DNA from: Falsiroseomonas bella | GTDB taxonomy: Bacteria; Pseudomonadota; Alphaproteobacteria; Acetobacterales; Acetobacteraceae | Assembly: GCF_003173615.1 (NCBI RefSeq) | Contig: NZ_QGNA01000001.1 | Coordinates: 186,001-250,000, forward strand | Direction of reading: 5' to 3' | DNA: 64,000 nucleotides | Shown here: positions 60,874 through 64,000 of the stretch, in pieces | How positions within the stretch are numbered: position 1 is the first letter of the stretch | How the letters are laid out: each line of letters opens with the position of its first letter | Position numbers and translations under genes: made by a program | Notes under the pieces: generated by a model | Seen by the model: the letters and a program-made list of their open reading frames with translations, nothing else | Told to the model about the DNA's origin: nothing | Database searches by the model: none

Positions 60874-63618
60874 ATGCTGACGCTTGGCCCCGTTGCCTTT
60901 GCCGCGCCCTGGCTGCTGCTCGCGCTGCCGGCGCTGCCGATCCTCTACTGGCTGCTGCGCGTCACGCCGCCGGCGCCGAAGCGCCAGGACTTCCCCGCCA
61001 TCGCGCTGCTGCGCGACCTGCCGGCGCCGGAGGAGACGCCGCAGCGCACGCCCTGGTGGCTGCTGCTGCTGCGCCTGCTGGCGGCCGCGCTGATCATCAT
61101 CGGCCTCGCCCGGCCGGTCTGGGGCCCCTCCGGCGGGCGCGGCGGCGAGGGGCCGCTGCTGATCGTGATGGATGATGGCTGGGCCGCCGGCGCCGACTGG
61201 CCCGACCGCACCGCCGCGGTGGAGGCCGCGCTGACCGCCGCCGCACGCGAAGGCCGCCGCACCGCGCTGCTGCTGACCGCCGCCGTACCCGGGCCGGAGC
61301 CGCTGCGCGCCACCGGCCTGATGCCGGCCGAGGAGATGGCCGGCCGCCTCGCCGCGCTGCGCCCGAAGCCCTGGGCGCCCGACCGCAGCGCGGCGCTCGC
61401 CGCGCTCACCGCCTGGCGGGAACAGAATCCCGGCCCCTTCGCCGCACTCTACGTCGCCGACGGGATCGAGCATGCGCGCGAGGGCGACGCCTTCACGCCC
61501 TTCGCCGCCGCGCTCGCGCAGGGCGGCGCGCTGACCGTCGCGCGTGCCGAGGGGCGCCCGACGAGGCTGCTGCCGACGCCGCGCGCCGAGGCCGACCGGC
61601 TGGTCGTGTCCCTGCGCACCACGCCTCTGCCGGTGGATTCCGAGGCCGTCGTGCTGGCGCGCACCGGCGATGGCCGCACCCTGGACCGCGCCGTGATTCC
61701 GGTGCCCGCCGGCGCGACGGAGGCCGAGGCCGCGCTGCCGCTGCCGCTCGAGATCCGCAACCAGGTGGTTCGGCTCGACCTCGACGGCGTCAACGGTGCC
61801 AATGCCACGGTGCTGCTGGATGAACGCTTCCGTCGTCGGCCGGTCGGGCTGATCGCCGGCGGCGCGACGACGGCGGCCGATGCGCCGCTGATCGGCGAGT
61901 TGTTCTACATCGACCGCGCGCTCTCGCCCTTCGCGGAACTGCGCCGCGGCACGGTGGAGGAGCTGCTGCAGCGCCGGCTTTCCGTGCTGGTGCTGGCCGA
62001 TCGTCCCATCACCGAGCCGCGCGAGCGCGATGCGCTGGCGCGCTGGGTGCAGGAAGGCGGCACGCTGCTGCGCTTCGCCGGGCCGCGCGTGGCCGAATCG
62101 CCCGATCCGCTGCTGCCCGTGCCGCTGCGCGCCGGGGAGCGTCAGATCGGCGGCGCGCTCTCCTGGGAGCAGCCGCAGCGACTCGCGCCGTTCCCGGAGG
62201 GCTCGCCCTTCGCCACCCTCGCTCCGCCCGCCGAGGTGACGGTGGAGCGGCAGGTGCTGGCCGAACCCTCTGCGCGGCTGACCGGCCGTACCTGGGCGCG
62301 GCTGGCCGATGGCACGCCGCTGGTGACGCAGGAGGCGCGCGGCGCCGGGCGCATCGTGCTGTTCCACATCACGGCCAATGCCGACTGGTCGAACCTGCCG
62401 CTGTCGGGCCTGTTCGTGGACATGCTGCGGCGGATCGTCGCGCTCTCGGCCGGCGTCGCCGGCGCGGAAGGGGAAGCGCCGCTCGCGCCGCTCGAGACGC
62501 TGGACGGCTTCGGCCGGCTCGGCCCGCCGCAGCCGGGCGCGCAGCCCATTCCCGCCGCGCGCATCGAGGAGGAAGCGGCATCCCCGCGCCATCCGCCGGG
62601 CTGGTACGGCACCGGCGTGGCGGGCAGCGAGGCGACGCAGCGCCGCGCGCTGAACCTCGGCGCCGGCATCCCCGCGCCGCGCCCGGCCGCGGCGCCGCCG
62701 CCCGGTACCCGCACCCAGGCGATCGGCGGCGTGCCGGCGGAGCGCGACCTCGGGCCCTGGCTGCTGGCCCTGGCGCTGCTGCTGCTGGTGGCGGACCTGA
62801 TCGTGTCGTTGCTGCTGCGCGGGCTGCTGGTGCGGCCGGCGGCGCTGGCGCGCGGCGTGCTGGCGCCGCTGCTGCTGGCCTCTCTGCTTTCGGGGCCGGC
62901 GATGGCGCAGCCGGAGGGCAATGCCGCGCTCGCCACGCGGCTGGCCTATGTGCTGACCGGCAATGCCGAGGTGGACGAGATCTCGCGCGCCGGGCTGGTT
63001 GGCCTGTCGGACTTCGTGAACCGGCGCACGGCGGCCGCACTCGCCGATCCGCATGGCGTGACGCCGGGGCGGGACGACCTCTCCTTCTTCCCGCTGCTCT
63101 ACTGGCCCGTACTGCCGGACGCGCCGCAGCCCGACCCGGCGATGGCCGCCGCGCTCAACGCCTTCATGCGCCAGGGCGGGATCATCCTGTTCGACACGCG
63201 CGACGAAGGCTCGGGCGAGGGGTTTTCACCGGGGTCCCGCGCCGCGCTGCGGCGGGTGACGCGGGACCTGGTGGTGCCGCCGCTGGCGACGGTGCCGGAG
63301 GACCATGTGCTGAAGCGCGCCTTCTACCTGCTGCAGGACCTGCCGGGCCGCTTCGCCGGCGGCAGTGTCTGGGTGGCGCGCGAGCAGGACCGCGCCAATG
63401 ACAGCGTGAGCCCGGTGATCATCGGCGGCCATGACTGGGCGGCGGCCTGGGCGGTGGATGCGCGCGGCAACAATCCCTACGCCACCGTCCCCGGCGGCGC
63501 GCGCCAGCGGACCCTCGCCTATCGTTTCGGCGTCAACCTCGTGATGTACGCGCTCACCGGGAACTACAAGGGCGACCAGGTGCATGTGCCGGCGATCCTG
63601 GAAAGGCTCGGGAATTGA
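60874..63618 (+). CDS. DUF4159-domain membrane protein of the MoxR cluster
   Basis: 914 residues. The N-terminus has a BatA-like domain with two membrane helices (FAAPWLLLALPALPILYWLL; LLLLRLLAAALIIIGLARPVW), a long middle part with a von Willebrand-like or glutamine-amidotransferase-like fold, a third membrane helix near residue 640 (LLALALLLLVADLIVSLLL) and the DUF4159 domain at about 690-910 (NAALATRLAYVLTGN, LYWPVLPDAPQPDP, IILFDTRDEGSGEG, DWAAAWAVDARGNN). It is expected to work with MoxR and DUF58 at the inner membrane. Confidence 0.9.
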   Translation: MLTLGPVAFAAPWLLLALPALPILYWLLRVTPPAPKRQDFPAIALLRDLPAPEETPQRTPWWLLLLRLLAAALIIIGLARPVWGPSGGRGGEGPLLIVMDDGWAAGADWPDRTAAVEAALTAAAREGRRTALLLTAAVPGPEPLRATGLMPAEEMAGRLAALRPKPWAPDRSAALAALTAWREQNPGPFAALYVADGIEHAREGDAFTPFAAALAQGGALTVARAEGRPTRLLPTPRAEADRLVVSLRTTPLPVDSEAVVLARTGDGRTLDRAVIPVPAGATEAEAALPLPLEIRNQVVRLDLDGVNGANATVLLDERFRRRPVGLIAGGATTAADAPLIGELFYIDRALSPFAELRRGTVEELLQRRLSVLVLADRPITEPRERDALARWVQEGGTLLRFAGPRVAESPDPLLPVPLRAGERQIGGALSWEQPQRLAPFPEGSPFATLAPPAEVTVERQVLAEPSARLTGRTWARLADGTPLVTQEARGAGRIVLFHITANADWSNLPLSGLFVDMLRRIVALSAGVAGAEGEAPLAPLETLDGFGRLGPPQPGAQPIPAARIEEEAASPRHPPGWYGTGVAGSEATQRRALNLGAGIPAPRPAAAPPPGTRTQAIGGVPAERDLGPWLLALALLLLVADLIVSLLLRGLLVRPAALARGVLAPLLLASLLSGPAMAQPEGNAALATRLAYVLTGNAEVDEISRAGLVGLSDFVNRRTAAALADPHGVTPGRDDLSFFPLLYWPVLPDAPQPDPAMAAALNAFMRQGGIILFDTRDEGSGEGFSPGSRAALRRVTRDLVVPPLATVPEDHVLKRAFYLLQDLPGRFAGGSVWVAREQDRANDSVSPVIIGGHDWAAAWAVDARGNNPYATVPGGARQRTLAYRFGVNLVMYALTGNYKGDQVHVPAILERLGN

Positions 63619-63693
63619 TGATGCGCACCCCGCTCTTTCCTGGGCCGCACAGCGGCCCCGCGCGGCTCGCGCCCTGCCCGCCCGGCGCCGCAC

Positions 63694-63745
63694 GTCTGAG
63701 GCGCGGAAGCCAAGGCCGCGGAGCGGCCGCCCGGCGTCTGAGGGC
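63694..63745. repeat. Dispersed repeat, copy 2
   Basis: Begins GTCTGAGGCGC and repeats the GCCAAG, CGCGGA and TGAGG blocks of 19672-19724 in the same order and similar spacing, between the DUF4159 gene and the next gene. Confidence 0.5.
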
Positions 63746-63754
63746 ATCCGATAG

Positions 63755-64000
63755 ATGACTCACGTCCTCGCCGGCCTGGACTTCGCCCCGGTCATCCCCG
63801 CTTGGCTGCTGATCGCGCTTGCCGTCGTGGCGCTCCTCGCGCTCGCCCCGGCGCTGATTCGCATCGGCGTCACCGGGGAGGGGAAGCGCCGCCTGGTTCC
63901 GGCGCGCGGCGCGCTGCTGCGCCTCGCGGCCTTCGCCGCACTGGTGCTGGCCCTGGCCAATCCGCGCCTGGTCGAGGAAACGCGGGAGACTCGGCCGGAT
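63755..64000 (+). CDS. Membrane protein of the MoxR cluster, start only (cut by right edge)
   Basis: 82 codons visible. A membrane helix (VIPAWLLIALAVVALLALAPALI) and a second hydrophobic stretch (LLRLAAFAALVLALANPRLV) separated by a charged loop give the start of a large membrane protein of the type that closes MoxR/DUF58/DUF4159 clusters. The rest is outside the window. Confidence 0.6.
   Translation, partial: MTHVLAGLDFAPVIPAWLLIALAVVALLALAPALIRIGVTGEGKRRLVPARGALLRLAAFAALVLALANPRLVEETRETRPD

Noticed and set aside
63619-63754. Short ORF starting ATG at 63619 (MMRTPLFPG...)
   Set aside because: Lies over the dispersed repeat, lacks any domain, and its frame ends at the next gene start; more likely repeat sequence than a gene.

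Overview
The base composition (very GC-rich, G/C third positions), the gene content and the gene orders (secA opposite a parvulin and argJ, TPR lipoprotein next to ispE, petABC opposite hemF, DUF1285/Nudix/DUF6111/CCA opposite MoxR/DUF58/DUF4159) point to an alphaproteobacterium of the Acetobacteraceae, close to Roseomonas-like genera. Three separate Bug/TctC periplasmic receptors without TctAB permeases fit that lineage. This is ordinary chromosome: I see no rRNA, tRNA, CRISPR array, prophage or intact insertion sequence, and no gap between genes longer than 300 bases. All species statements are inference from gene content.

Layout. 1-2.9 kb: a TPP-dependent enzyme cut by the left edge, a TctC receptor, and a divergent 2-aminoethylphosphonate-type aminotransferase. 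2.9-7.8 kb: a TetR regulator with an RND efflux adaptor and pump, with matching 22-bp operator-like palindromes before tetR and before the pump. 7.8-19.5 kb: hybrid histidine kinase, glutathione transferase, a two-repeat exported protein, TPR lipoprotein plus ispE, aminotransferase, an atypical gamma-glutamyltransferase, a DsbA-like protein and a succinylglutamate desuccinylase-like hydrolase. 19.5-27.9 kb: a cluster of nested palindromic repeats, then a leftward set (parvulin, argJ, lipoprotein, acetyltransferase-Nudix fusion, FitAB/VapBC module, CinA-like protein) opposite secA. 27.9-36.5 kb: sulfotransferase, methyltransferase, drug MFS exporter, accA, TctC, an ECF42-type sigma factor with its DGPF partner, dienelactone hydrolase and methylthioadenosine phosphorylase.

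36.7-44.5 kb is the most unusual stretch: three tandem NCS2 (SLC23) permease paralogues, each ending in a roughly 115-residue cytoplasmic domain that reads like a degenerate GHKL/RsbW ATPase, followed on the same strand by a chemoreceptor with a C-terminal PilZ domain. 44.6-48.5 kb: the cytochrome bc1 operon with a readable promoter and terminator, opposite hemF. 48.6-53.3 kb: small basic and hydrophilic proteins, a third TctC, a tyrosine-phosphatase-like protein, and an NsrR regulator divergent from a 52-residue membrane miniprotein with near-perfect NsrR sites between them. 53.3-58.7 kb: a leftward operon of metabolic and RNA-processing genes joined by GTGA stop/start overlaps. 58.8-64 kb: the MoxR/DUF58/DUF4159 cluster, interrupted by a 110-bp element with 29-bp inverted ends and cut by the right edge.

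Dispersed palindromic repeats of at least four kinds sit between genes. Several touch coding sequence: one supplies the stop codon of the 18.5 kb gene and another covers the apparent TTG start of ispE.
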